In this document: one piece after another, positions 1 to 8,265 of the stretch
Numbering within the stretch: the first letter of the stretch is position 1
How the letters are laid out: each line of letters begins with the position of its first letter
Program-made: the position numbers and the translations under genes
Notes under the pieces: model-generated
Database searches by the model: none
Told to the model about the DNA's origin: nothing
Seen by the model: the letters and a program-made list of their open reading frames with translations, nothing else
Assembly (NCBI GenBank): GCA_019635715.1
Contig: JAHBYY010000004.1
Coordinates: 35,873 to 99,872 of the forward strand
DNA: 64,000 nt
Direction: 5' to 3'
Source: Rhizobiaceae bacterium
GTDB taxonomy: Bacteria; Pseudomonadota; Alphaproteobacteria; Rhizobiales; Rhizobiaceae

Positions 1-459
1 GACGAGGCGCGCGGCGACAAGCTGAACGTCTCGGCCGTCGAGTTCGTCGACGGGCTCGACGGCGAAGCCGTCGAAACCGCCGGCATCATGGACAGGGTGG
101 GGCAGCATGTCGGCACCATGATCAACGCCGGCGCCTTCATCGTCGTGGTGCTGCTGCTCGCCATGTTCGGTCTGCGCCCGATGGTCGCCGCGCTGAAGCC
201 GCCGGCCCTCCAGCCGACGGCCGAACTGCCGTCGTTCGACGAGGTCCAGCGTTCCCTTCCCAATCCGGAAGGCGCCGAGGGCCAGGAACAGCAGTTCAAC
301 GCCCTGCCGGGCATGGCGGCCGGACCCACGGCGCTCGACGACCTGCGCAGCAAGCTGCGTCCGGGCCCGCAGGAGCGGCTCGCCCGGATGGTCGATCTCA
401 ATGAGGAGCGCACCGCGCAGATCCTGCGCAAATGGGTCGCCAAGGAAGCGGCGGGGTAA
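1..459 (+). CDS. fliF: Flagellar MS-ring protein FliF, C-terminal end (partial)
   Basis: The frame is open from the window edge and ends in TAA. The 152 visible residues are the C-terminal end of FliF, the membrane protein that builds the MS ring on which the rotor and export gate assemble. Visible parts are a conserved stretch before the membrane (DKLNVSAVEFVDGLDG), the last transmembrane helix around residues 40-58 (AGAFIVVVLLLAMFGLRPMV), and a cytoplasmic tail ending in LARMVDLNEERTAQILRKWV, the part that binds the switch protein FliG. The 5' part lies outside the window. The next gene starts in the stop codon (TAATG), so the two are probably co-transcribed and translationally coupled. Confidence 0.93.
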   Translation, partial: DEARGDKLNVSAVEFVDGLDGEAVETAGIMDRVGQHVGTMINAGAFIVVVLLLAMFGLRPMVAALKPPALQPTAELPSFDEVQRSLPNPEGAEGQEQQFNALPGMAAGPTALDDLRSKLRPGPQERLARMVDLNEERTAQILRKWVAKEAAG

Positions 460-1085
460 TGGTGGCCCTCCGGCTGATCGACGCTCTGCCCGACTTCTCC
501 GCGCCGAACCGTGAGACCGCGGTCGAGCCCGCGCCGCCGCATGCGCCCGAGGTTCAGCCGCCGCCGCTGGAACCGCCGGACGTTTCGGAGATCGTCCGCA
601 TGGAGGTCGCCGTCGCCGAGGAGGCGATGCGCATCAAGCTGGAGACCGATTTCGGCGAAGTCCTCGAAGCCGAGCGGGCCGCCCACCAGCAGGCGCTGGA
701 CGCCCAGGCGGAGCGGCTCGGCCGGGAGGCGGCGGGCGTCATCGAAACCGGCTTTTCCAGGCTTGAGCGCAACGTCGTCGATCTGCTTTCAGACCAGGTG
801 GCGCGCATCCTCGGCGGCCTGCTCGCGGAAGACCTGCAGAAGCGGTCGATCGCAAGCTTGTCCGCCCGGATCATCGAGGCATGCCGCACCACGGACGCAA
901 TCCGCATCGAGGTGCGCGGCTCTCCGTCGATGTTTGCCGGACTGTCTTCGGCGCTCGGCGAACGGGCCGCCAACATCGACTTCATCGAAGCGGACGGTCT
1001 CGATCTCAGCGCGACCATCGACGGCACCGTCTTCGAGACGCGCCTTTCGCAGTGGTCGGAGATCCTGTCGGGAATTTTCCAATGA
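459..1085 (+). CDS. fliH: FliH-like flagellar export apparatus protein
   Basis: The product is a 208-residue soluble protein. Residues 1-55 are Pro-rich and disordered, residues 55-110 are Glu/Ala/Arg-rich and should form a coiled coil, and the C-terminus ends in a FliH-type stretch with LSATIDGTVFETRLSQWSEI. FliH is the stator-like regulator of the export ATPase FliI. The ATG at 459 overlaps the fliF stop (TAATG), which favours it over the upstream in-frame ATG at 432. The gene ends in an ATGA overlap with motB. Rhizobial FliH proteins are divergent and often annotated as hypothetical, so the family call rests on the C-terminal pattern and on position after fliF. Confidence 0.68.
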   Translation: MVALRLIDALPDFSAPNRETAVEPAPPHAPEVQPPPLEPPDVSEIVRMEVAVAEEAMRIKLETDFGEVLEAERAAHQQALDAQAERLGREAAGVIETGFSRLERNVVDLLSDQVARILGGLLAEDLQKRSIASLSARIIEACRTTDAIRIEVRGSPSMFAGLSSALGERAANIDFIEADGLDLSATIDGTVFETRLSQWSEILSGIFQ

Positions 1086-2275
1086 GCGACAATGCCGGCC
1101 ACGGCCACCATGAGATCGTGATCGTCAGGCACGGTCACGGCGACCATGACGACGGCCATCACGGCGGCGCATGGAAGATCGCCTTTGCCGACTTCATGAC
1201 GGCGATGATGTGCTTCTTCCTCGTCATGTGGCTGATCAACGCCTCGAACGAGCAGACCAAGGCCGCCGTGGCAAGCTACTTCAATCCGGTGAAGCTGGTC
1301 GATCGCAACGCCAGCCGCAAGAGCCTCGACGAGAGCTCCGAGGATGCCGATCCCGAAAGCGGCGACCGCCGCAGCGAAGGCGAAGTCGAGGGCGGTTCCA
1401 CCGGTCAGGGCCCTTCGCGCAACGAAGGCACGGTCGACTCGTCCCAGATCAAGAAGGAAGCGGACGAGAAACTGTTCTCGGATCCCTACGCGGTGCTGGC
1501 CGAGATCGTCTCCGACACAGGCAAGAAGCAGAACATCAGCGACAAGGGAGACGGCGGCGCCGCGAATTCCGGACCGGCGACGGGCGCCTCCGGCGGCGAC
1601 GCCTATCGCGACCCGTTCGCCCCGGATTTCTGGTCGCAGCAGGTTGCGCTGCCGAGCGAGGCCGAGGCCAGCGCCTCCCCCGAAGAGACGCAGAAGAGCC
1701 AGCCCTCGAAGGAAGCTGCCGCGGCCGAGGCCGGGCCGGAGCCCGAAGCGCTGCCCCCCGAAGCCGCTCCTCCTCCGGCCAAGGCCGAGGCGCCGGGCGA
1801 GCCTAGTCCGGAGGCCGTCAAGGCGGCCGACCAGATCCGCAAGGAACTCGCCGAGGCCCTGCTGCCGGAGGACAAGATGAAGGACGGCATCTCGGTCGTC
1901 GCCACCGACAAGGGCGTCCAGGTCTCCGTCACCGACCAACTGGAATTCGGCATGTTCGAGATCGGTTCCGCCATGCCGCGGCGCGAACTGATCCTGGCGA
2001 TGGAGAAGATCAGCCGGGCGCTGGCCGCGCAGCCCGGCACGCTGACCATTTCGGGCCACACCGACGCCCGTCCGTTCAAGGGCAACGGCTACGACAATTG
2101 GCGGCTATCGACGGCGCGCGCCCATTCCGCCTACTACATGCTGGCGCGCGCCGGCATGGACGAGCGCCGCATCACCGAGGTCTCCGGCTATGCCGACCGC
2201 AAGCTGAAGGATCCGGCCGATCCGTTCGCTGCGGTCAACAGGCGCATCGAGATCCTGCTCGAGATCAAGAGATGA
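1082..2275 (+). CDS. motB: Flagellar motor stator protein MotB
   Basis: MotB pairs with MotA to form the proton channel of the stator and anchors it to peptidoglycan. The 397-residue product has a His/Asp-rich N-terminus, one transmembrane helix at about residues 36-54 (FADFMTAMMCFFLVMWLINA) with the proton-carrying Asp at its start, a long acidic Ala/Pro-rich periplasmic linker (about 80-250), and a C-terminal OmpA-type peptidoglycan-binding domain with TISGHTDARPF and NWRLSTARA. The start at 1082 overlaps the fliH stop; the frame is open further upstream but that part is out-of-frame shadow of fliH. The long linker is typical of rhizobial MotB, which works with the periplasmic protein MotC encoded next. 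motA is not in this window. Confidence 0.95.
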   Translation: MSDNAGHGHHEIVIVRHGHGDHDDGHHGGAWKIAFADFMTAMMCFFLVMWLINASNEQTKAAVASYFNPVKLVDRNASRKSLDESSEDADPESGDRRSEGEVEGGSTGQGPSRNEGTVDSSQIKKEADEKLFSDPYAVLAEIVSDTGKKQNISDKGDGGAANSGPATGASGGDAYRDPFAPDFWSQQVALPSEAEASASPEETQKSQPSKEAAAAEAGPEPEALPPEAAPPPAKAEAPGEPSPEAVKAADQIRKELAEALLPEDKMKDGISVVATDKGVQVSVTDQLEFGMFEIGSAMPRRELILAMEKISRALAAQPGTLTISGHTDARPFKGNGYDNWRLSTARAHSAYYMLARAGMDERRITEVSGYADRKLKDPADPFAAVNRRIEILLEIKR

Positions 2276-3627
2276 GGTTTCTCGTCCCTCTCGCGCTGGC
2301 GTCGCTTGTCGTCGCCGCCGGAGGAACGGCGGCGCTGGGCAACAACGCGCCAGGATTGCAGCCGTACCAGATGGTCCGCTCGCTGCAGCTCGTCCAGGAC
2401 CGCGTCGCCGTCGGCGATCATGCGGCCCTGCCGATCCAGCGCAAGCTGCTGGAGATGATCGACGCACGGCTGCGCACCGCAACCGCGGCCGAGCTCATGC
2501 AGCCGCGAAACCTGCATTCCATGATGGTCTACGCCATGAGCGGCGGCAACCCCGAGACCTTGCGCAACATCGTTCACCGCATGCATGTCGAGGAGCACGA
2601 TGGCCGTATCATCGCCGGCATCCTGAGCTATCTCAACGGGGCCACCAAGACCGCGGCGCTGACGCTGCGCGATGTCGAGCCCCTGAAGGAGCCGATCGAG
2701 ACGGGTGCCTTCCTCGCGCTCATCAAGGGATCGGTCATCGCGCTGGAGGACCCGACGGCCGCGCTCGGCCTGCTCGACCAGGCCCGCCTCCTGGCACCCG
2801 GGACGCTCGTCGAAGAAGCTGCGCTGCGCCGTTCGGTGGGACTCGCGGCGACGCTTCACGACGCGGCGCGCTTTCTGCGCAGCTCGGACCAGTATGTCCG
2901 CATCTATCTGCGCTCGCCCTATGCCAGCCAGTTCGCTGACTCCTTCGTAGCGGGGGTGATCGGCCTGCGCGATACGATCGACCTCGACGAGGTCGACGCC
3001 ATCCTCGGCATGATGAGCCCGGAGCAGCGCAAGGTCCTCTACCTGCGCATCGCGCGTCGCGCGGCCCTCGACGGGCTGGTCGCCCTCTCCACCTACGCGG
3101 CGCAACGCGCCGACGCGATCGGCGGCGACGAGGAAGAGGCGCGCGATCCGCGTGTGCTGCTGTATACCAGCCTTACCGATGTCGCGACGGCACCCGTCGA
3201 CGACGTGCGCGAACGCATCTCGCGGATCGACCGCAGCCGCCTGTCGGGCGGCGACCGCAGGCTGCTCGATGCGGTGCTCGCGGTCAGCAGCGAGATCGTC
3301 CGCGATCCGGTCGGCGAAGCGGAGCCGAAAGTGATCGCCGCGGACCCCGAACTGCCGGATGAAGCCGTCCCCCTCGCGGCCGCGCCGGAGGCCGGACATC
3401 CGGCGGAAGAGCCCGCAAGCGCCGCGACCGCCGACCCCCGACCCGAAGGCGATGCGTCCGCGCCGCACGCTGAAGCAGCGGCGGTCGGCGTGCAGCCGGT
3501 GGCACCCTCCTCCATGCCGGAGGGTGGCGCGGAAGACGCGGGGCTCAATCCATCGCAGATGACGCTCTCGGCCGGCCGCAAGAAGCTGGCCGAAATCGAC
3601 GACCTGCTTTCCCGGGCCGCCCGATGA
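2272..3627 (+). CDS. motC: Periplasmic motility protein MotC
   Basis: The 451-residue product starts with a signal peptide (MRFLVPLALASLVVAAGGTA) and is otherwise a helical protein containing the family stretch LQLVQDRVAVGDHAALPIQRKLL and repeated Ala/Leu-rich helices. In Sinorhizobium MotC is a periplasmic protein that interacts with the periplasmic part of MotB and is needed for rotation. The last 110 residues are Pro/Ala/Glu-rich and likely disordered, apart from a conserved-looking tail (ARKKLAEIDDLLSRA pattern). The ATG overlaps the motB stop, and the gene ends in an ATGA overlap with fliK, so motB-motC-fliK is tightly coupled. MotC is restricted to rhizobia and relatives, which supports the taxonomic placement. 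Confidence 0.92.
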   Translation: MRFLVPLALASLVVAAGGTAALGNNAPGLQPYQMVRSLQLVQDRVAVGDHAALPIQRKLLEMIDARLRTATAAELMQPRNLHSMMVYAMSGGNPETLRNIVHRMHVEEHDGRIIAGILSYLNGATKTAALTLRDVEPLKEPIETGAFLALIKGSVIALEDPTAALGLLDQARLLAPGTLVEEAALRRSVGLAATLHDAARFLRSSDQYVRIYLRSPYASQFADSFVAGVIGLRDTIDLDEVDAILGMMSPEQRKVLYLRIARRAALDGLVALSTYAAQRADAIGGDEEEARDPRVLLYTSLTDVATAPVDDVRERISRIDRSRLSGGDRRLLDAVLAVSSEIVRDPVGEAEPKVIAADPELPDEAVPLAAAPEAGHPAEEPASAATADPRPEGDASAPHAEAAAVGVQPVAPSSMPEGGAEDAGLNPSQMTLSAGRKKLAEIDDLLSRAAR

Positions 3628-5456
3628 AGACCACGGCCTTCAACCTCATCGTCGCCGACCGCCCGACACAGCACGGCGCAGGACGGGCGGCCGGCAGACA
3701 GGCGCGGGAGGCCGCCGATTTCACCGGCGCGCTGGATGGCAAGGCGCCGCCGGCAAAGCCGGTTCCGGCGAGCCAGCCCCCGCTCGACACGGCCGTCCCC
3801 GAATCCATGTCGGACGCCGCCGCCCCGGCTACGGACCTGCCGAAATCCCCTCGGCCATCCTTTGCATTCGATCCGGACTTGCGCGACCGTCTCGCCGTTT
3901 CCAGCCGGCAACCCGCATCGCCGCGCACGCTTCCGGCGGCCCCCGGCGAACCCGACATGGCGCCGCGGCCGGACACAATTGCCGGCGACGACGCCGGTGA
4001 CGCGCCGGTCTCTCCGGAGTTTCCCGATGCCGACGCGGACGTCGCATCGCCAAGGACCCGCGGCCTGCCTGCTGCGTCGGCGCCCTCCCGCAAGGACACG
4101 GCGCCCGTTGTACCCAAAGCAGAGCAGAAGGACGGGCAGGACCGGGCCGACGCTGCCCCGCCGGCGATCCTGCCCGCTCCATCGCCGGTCGAGATCCGGC
4201 CGGTGGCCGTCAGGCAGCCCGCGAGGGACGCTGGAGATGGCTCGACGGGATCCGGGGCCGTCATCGCCGCGCCGGTCTCCCGACCGCCTGACGGAGAAGA
4301 TCCGCCCGGGGACGATGCGCGACCGGACGGACGGCTCCAGGCTGGCGCCGAAGCGCGGCAAGGCAACACCAGGGATCACCAGGGCCCGGCGGCGCCCGCC
4401 GCGGTAGTGGCGCCACAGGCGCCCGCCGAGCCCGCCAGAACCGCGCCTGGCCAGCCCGCGGCGGCAGGCGTCTCTCCGGCCGCCAGGGCGCCGTCCGCGC
4501 CGCCGCCTGCCTCGGCAGAGCCTGCGAGAACCGCCACCACGGGCTTCGCGGCGCAGATCACCATCGCGGCGGCGCGCTATTCCGTTGCGGCGGAAACCGG
4601 CAGCAAGGCCGAGGCGCGACCCGCGACCCGGTTGTCGGAACGCTCAGCCGCGATCCTGCTCGACGAGGCCGAGGCGCGCCAGAGACCGGTATCGCAGGCC
4701 ATCGCGGCAGCGACGGATGCGGACCGGACCGGCAAGGAACCGCTTCCGGCGCCGTCGTCGCGGCCCGGGCCAGCCTCGCATTCCGACGCGGCACCCGGCA
4801 CCCAAAAGGCCGATGGCGATGCCGAGCGAGGCGCCCGCGCGGTCGCGAAGGCCGAAACGAGCGTGCCCCAGGCGACCCAATCGGTGCCGCAAGCGGCCAT
4901 GCCGGCGGCAACGGGCACCGGCGTTTCGCCCACGCCGGCGGCGCAGGTGACCGAGCTGATCGCAAATGCGCCCGCATGGCAGCCCGCGACTGTTGCGGCG
5001 ATGACACAGGCCCGGACATATCGTGCGATGGCTGCCGCCGCGACGCTCGAGCTACGGCTCGCCCCCGAACATTTGGGCGGAGTGAACGCCTCCCTGAGGA
5101 TGTCGGGGACACAACTTGAGATCGAAATCCGGGTCGAAACCCGCGAGGCGATGGAGCGTCTTCAGGCCGAGAAGCATGTCATGGAAACGACCCTCCGCAC
5201 CCTCGGCTACGACATCGCCCAGGTTTCCATCTCACAATCACCGATTGCACAACAAACTGCCGCGCGGGGCGCCGACGCACAGCAGCAGCCGACCCTGGCC
5301 CACAGCGGCGGCGGCGCGCAGGCGCAAGCCAACACCTCCTCCGAAGGCAACAGCTCCAATGGCCGGCAGGCAGACAGGAACGACGATGCGGCACGTTCGG
5401 CGAACCAGCAGACGACACGTCCTGTCGGCGGTGATCGCGGCGGCGTCTATATCTAG
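3624..5456 (+). CDS. fliK: Flagellar hook-length control protein FliK (MotD type)
   Basis: FliK is secreted during hook assembly, measures hook length and switches export from hook to filament subunits. In rhizobia this gene was first named motD. The 610-residue product is almost entirely Ala/Pro/Asp-rich low-complexity sequence, with a conserved C-terminal hook-length domain at about residues 470-545 (LELRLAPEHLGGVNASLRMS, then EIEIRVETREAMERL and TLRTLGYDIAQVSI). It starts in an ATGA overlap with motC. Its last 71 bases overlap the start of the transglycosylase gene in another frame. Divergent N-terminal sequence is normal for FliK; identification rests on the C-terminal domain and the gene order. 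Confidence 0.9.
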   Translation: MKTTAFNLIVADRPTQHGAGRAAGRQAREAADFTGALDGKAPPAKPVPASQPPLDTAVPESMSDAAAPATDLPKSPRPSFAFDPDLRDRLAVSSRQPASPRTLPAAPGEPDMAPRPDTIAGDDAGDAPVSPEFPDADADVASPRTRGLPAASAPSRKDTAPVVPKAEQKDGQDRADAAPPAILPAPSPVEIRPVAVRQPARDAGDGSTGSGAVIAAPVSRPPDGEDPPGDDARPDGRLQAGAEARQGNTRDHQGPAAPAAVVAPQAPAEPARTAPGQPAAAGVSPAARAPSAPPPASAEPARTATTGFAAQITIAAARYSVAAETGSKAEARPATRLSERSAAILLDEAEARQRPVSQAIAAATDADRTGKEPLPAPSSRPGPASHSDAAPGTQKADGDAERGARAVAKAETSVPQATQSVPQAAMPAATGTGVSPTPAAQVTELIANAPAWQPATVAAMTQARTYRAMAAAATLELRLAPEHLGGVNASLRMSGTQLEIEIRVETREAMERLQAEKHVMETTLRTLGYDIAQVSISQSPIAQQTAARGADAQQQPTLAHSGGGAQAQANTSSEGNSSNGRQADRNDDAARSANQQTTRPVGGDRGGVYI

Positions 5457-5976
5457 CTTCTCCGCCACCTTGGCGAGCGCCACCCCGAATGCCTGCGAAC
5501 CGGAGATCCTGCGCGCCGCGGAACGCTACGGCGTGCCGGCCGGAATCCTCTACGCGGTCGGGTTGACCGAAACAGGCAATAAGGGCAGCCTTCAGCCCAA
5601 CGCCCTGAATATAGAGGGAAAAGCCATCTTCGCCACGAGCCGCCAGCAGGCGATGGCTTATTTTGCACAGGCCCGCAGCAGGGGCGCCACGCTGATCGAC
5701 CTCGGCTGCATGCAGATCAACCACCACTATCACGGCAAGGAGTTCGCCAGCGTCGAGGAGATGCTCGATCCGCGCAAGAACGTCGACTACGCGGCACGCT
5801 TCCTGGCCCGCCTGCATGCCAGGCACGAGACCTGGTCGATGGCCGTGGCGCGCTATCATGCCGGCCCGAACAACGACCCCGCCCAGAAGCGCTATGTCTG
5901 CCGCGTCATTGCCAACATGGTCGCGACCGGCTTCGGAAAGTGGACGGCCAACGCCCGCAGTTTCTGCAACCAGTGA
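5386..5976 (+). CDS. Small flagellar-locus lytic transglycosylase (SltF-like)
   Basis: The 196-residue product has a twin-Arg-rich N-terminus and signal peptide (about residues 1-31), then a single SLT-type domain. The catalytic glutamate is E62 in YAVGLTETG, followed by LGCMQINHHYHG and VARYHAGP, all family motifs. It cleaves peptidoglycan in the periplasm. Alphaproteobacterial FlgJ lacks the muramidase domain (see 16885-17457), and a separate enzyme such as SltF of Rhodobacter opens the wall for the rod; position in this operon suggests the same role here. The ATG at 5386 was chosen because an AGGA lies about 8 bases upstream and a signal peptide follows; an ATG at 5359 is also possible. 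It overlaps fliK by 71 bases in a different frame. Confidence 0.82.
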   Translation: MRHVRRTSRRHVLSAVIAAASISSFSATLASATPNACEPEILRAAERYGVPAGILYAVGLTETGNKGSLQPNALNIEGKAIFATSRQQAMAYFAQARSRGATLIDLGCMQINHHYHGKEFASVEEMLDPRKNVDYAARFLARLHARHETWSMAVARYHAGPNNDPAQKRYVCRVIANMVATGFGKWTANARSFCNQ

Positions 5977-6189
5977 TATGTGCACAATCCGTGCCTCGGG
6001 CGGCGCGGCGGGATGAGCCTCGATCACCGTCGCCGACCCCAAATCACCACAACCGGATTTCACGCGGCACGCTCGGGGCCATCCGAGAATCCCTAAAAAC
6101 CCTCCCTAAGATTTCGCAGTGTGTGGCCTGAGTCGCCCCGGACTACCCATCCTTTCAGACAGCATTTCGAATGATTCGGAGGCGGGCCG
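5977..6189 (+). promoter_or_regulatory. Intergenic region carrying the ftcR promoter (inferred)
   Basis: This 213-base gap is the first real break in the flagellar run. The G+C falls towards the 3' half, which contains an A-rich stretch near 6092-6115. The ribosome-binding site of ftcR is GGAGG at about 6178-6182. I do not see a convincing -35/-10 pair, and no small gene with a ribosome-binding site. FtcR is a class III-level regulator in related bacteria and would be expected to have its own promoter here, which is inference. Confidence 0.4.
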
Positions 6190-6858
6190 ATGATCGTGAT
6201 TGTGGACGAGCGAAAGCTCGTCACCGAGGGCTATTGTTCGATGTTCGACCGGGAAGGCGTCGCTTCGGCGAGCTTCAGGTCGGATGAGTTCGGTGAGTGG
6301 GTCAACAGCGCGGCGGACGAGGATCTGCGCTCGGTCCGCGCCTTCCTGATCGGCGACTGCGACGACGATGCCATCTCGCCACGCTCCATCCGCGACCGCA
6401 CCGGCGCACCGGTGATCGCGCTCAGCGACCAGAACTCCCTGGAGAACACGCTGCGGCTGTTCGAGAACGGCGTCGACGACGTCATCCGCAAGCCCGTCCA
6501 CATCCGCGAGATCCTCGCCCGCATCACGGCGATCAGCCGACGCTCCGGAGCGGCGCCGGCCTATGCCGAATTCGGACGCCTGCGCATCCACATGGACGGC
6601 CGCGATCCCGAAATCGATGACGTCGCGCTGCCGCTGCCGCGCCGCGAACGCCGCATCCTCGAATATCTGGCAGCCAACAGTGGACGCCGCGTGACGAAGA
6701 CGCAGGTCTTCAACGCGATCTACGGAATATTCGACGAAGAGGTCGAGGAGAACGTGGTCGAGAGCCACATCTCCAAGCTGCGCAAGAAGCTGCGCGAGCG
6801 ACTCGGCTTCGATCCCATCGATTCGAAGCGGTTCCTCGGCTACCGCCTGGTCGTCTGA
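6190..6858 (+). CDS. ftcR: Flagellar transcriptional regulator FtcR
   Basis: The 222-residue product is an OmpR-type two-domain regulator. Residues 1-115 form a receiver-like domain starting [11 protein letters not shown], with an acidic cluster (GDCDDD, D56-D60) near the expected phosphorylation site and the conserved K101-P102. Residues 145-222 form a winged-helix DNA-binding domain ([20 protein letters not shown], then [13 protein letters not shown]). FtcR of Brucella and its relative Rem of Sinorhizobium activate hook and other late flagellar genes. It sits just upstream of flgE, which fits. The receiver is atypical at the phosphoacceptor position, so control by a histidine kinase is uncertain. 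It has its own upstream gap and a good GGAGG ribosome-binding site. Confidence 0.92.
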   Translation: MIVIVDERKLVTEGYCSMFDREGVASASFRSDEFGEWVNSAADEDLRSVRAFLIGDCDDDAISPRSIRDRTGAPVIALSDQNSLENTLRLFENGVDDVIRKPVHIREILARITAISRRSGAAPAYAEFGRLRIHMDGRDPEIDDVALPLPRRERRILEYLAANSGRRVTKTQVFNAIYGIFDEEVEENVVESHISKLRKKLRERLGFDPIDSKRFLGYRLVV

Positions 6859-6976
6859 TGGCGGGGTGGCGCGTTCCCGCCCGCCCGTCTCCGGCGTCAG
6901 GCATTCCAACAGCCTCGCGCAAGTCCTCTCGGCTAGGCTCGTTTGCGACGGCGTGCAGAACTGAGGAACACTCGCG

Positions 6977-8236
6977 ATGAGCCTTTACGGAATGATGCGG
7001 ACCGGCGTTTCCGGCATGAACGCCCAAGCCAACCGCCTGTCGTCGGTGGCCGACAACATCGCCAACTCCAACACCACCGGCTACAAGCGTTCCAGCACCG
7101 AATTCTCCTCGCTGGTCATCCCGACGACCAACGCGAATTATGCGTCCGGCGGCGTCACCACGACCGTTCGCAATGCCATCAGCCAGCAGGGCGACCTCAA
7201 GTTCACCACCAGCACGCTCGACCTCGCCGTCAACGGCACCGGCTTCTTCATCGTCCAGGACAAGGCCGGCAACCAGTTCATGACCCGCTCCGGCGCCTTC
7301 ACGCCGGACGACCAGGGTCGGCTGGTCAACGCAGCCGGCTTCACCTTGATGGGCTACAGCTACGCCAACGGCTCACCGTCCAGCAATGCGAACGGCTTCG
7401 CCGGCCTCGAGGCGGTCGACATCTCGCAGAACGCGTCCGCCGCGACGCCCAGCACCACCGGAACGTTCTCCGCGAACCTTCCGGCCGACAAGGACATCGT
7501 CGCCGCCGCAAACCTTCCATCGGCGAACGCCGCCACGGCCGCCTACTCGGCAAAGTCGTCACTCGTCGCCTATGACAGCCTCGGCCGCGAGGTGCTGCTC
7601 GACGTCTACAGCACCAAGACCGCGGAAAACACCTGGGAGGTCTCGATCTACAACCGCGCCGATGCCGCGGCGAACACGTCGTTCCCCTACGCCAACCCGG
7701 CCCTGGCAACCCAGACTCTGAACTTCGACCCGACTTCCGGCAAGCTCGCCGCTGCCAGCGCCCAGGACGTCACGGTGACCATTCCGGGAGGAGAGGATCT
7801 CAAGCTCGACCTTTCCGGCATGACCCAGTATGGCCAGGGCTATACGGTGACGGCGGCGACGGTCGACGGCTCCTCGCCGAGCAGCATCGACAGCGTCGAG
7901 ATCGGCACCAACGGCATCGTCTACGCGCAATACGCCAACGGCGCGATCAGCGAGCTCTATCGCATTCCGCTCGCCAACGTCCAAAGCCCCGATCAGCTCA
8001 ACGTCCTGACCGGCAACGTCTATACCCAGAGCTACCTGTCGGGCAGCGTGAATGTCGGCTTCCCCGGCGAAGGCGGCTACGGCGAGGTGGTCTCCGGCGC
8101 GCTGGAAAGCTCCAACGTGGATGTCGCCGAGGAACTCACCAACATGATCGAGTCGCAGCGCAGCTACACTGCCAACTCCAAGGTGTTCCAGACGGGCGCG
8201 GACCTGATGGACATCCTGGTCAACCTTAAGAGGTAG
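6977..8236 (+). CDS. flgE: Flagellar hook protein FlgE
   Basis: FlgE is the secreted subunit of the hook, the universal joint between rod and filament. The 419-residue product shows the FlgB/C/E/F/G N-terminal signature (GMMRTGVSGMNAQANRLSSV, ADNIANSNTTGYKRS), an FlgE insert domain around residues 70-340, and the matching C-terminal helix (ESSNVDVAEELTNMIESQ, then TANSKVFQTGADLMDILVNL). The terminal helices form the coiled coils of the axial structure. The gap to ftcR is 118 bases and could hold the target promoter of FtcR. flgK follows after 29 bases. No signal peptide is present, as expected for a type III export substrate. Confidence 0.95.
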   Translation: MSLYGMMRTGVSGMNAQANRLSSVADNIANSNTTGYKRSSTEFSSLVIPTTNANYASGGVTTTVRNAISQQGDLKFTTSTLDLAVNGTGFFIVQDKAGNQFMTRSGAFTPDDQGRLVNAAGFTLMGYSYANGSPSSNANGFAGLEAVDISQNASAATPSTTGTFSANLPADKDIVAAANLPSANAATAAYSAKSSLVAYDSLGREVLLDVYSTKTAENTWEVSIYNRADAAANTSFPYANPALATQTLNFDPTSGKLAAASAQDVTVTIPGGEDLKLDLSGMTQYGQGYTVTAATVDGSSPSSIDSVEIGTNGIVYAQYANGAISELYRIPLANVQSPDQLNVLTGNVYTQSYLSGSVNVGFPGEGGYGEVVSGALESSNVDVAEELTNMIESQRSYTANSKVFQTGADLMDILVNLKR

Positions 8237-8265
8237 CCGCGCAGGCGGACTGAAAGACTTCGGGA

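Noticed and set aside
554-2059. Long minus-strand open frame opposite fliH/motB
   Set aside because: High G+C sequence gives long antisense frames; the sense genes have clear family motifs and this frame has none.
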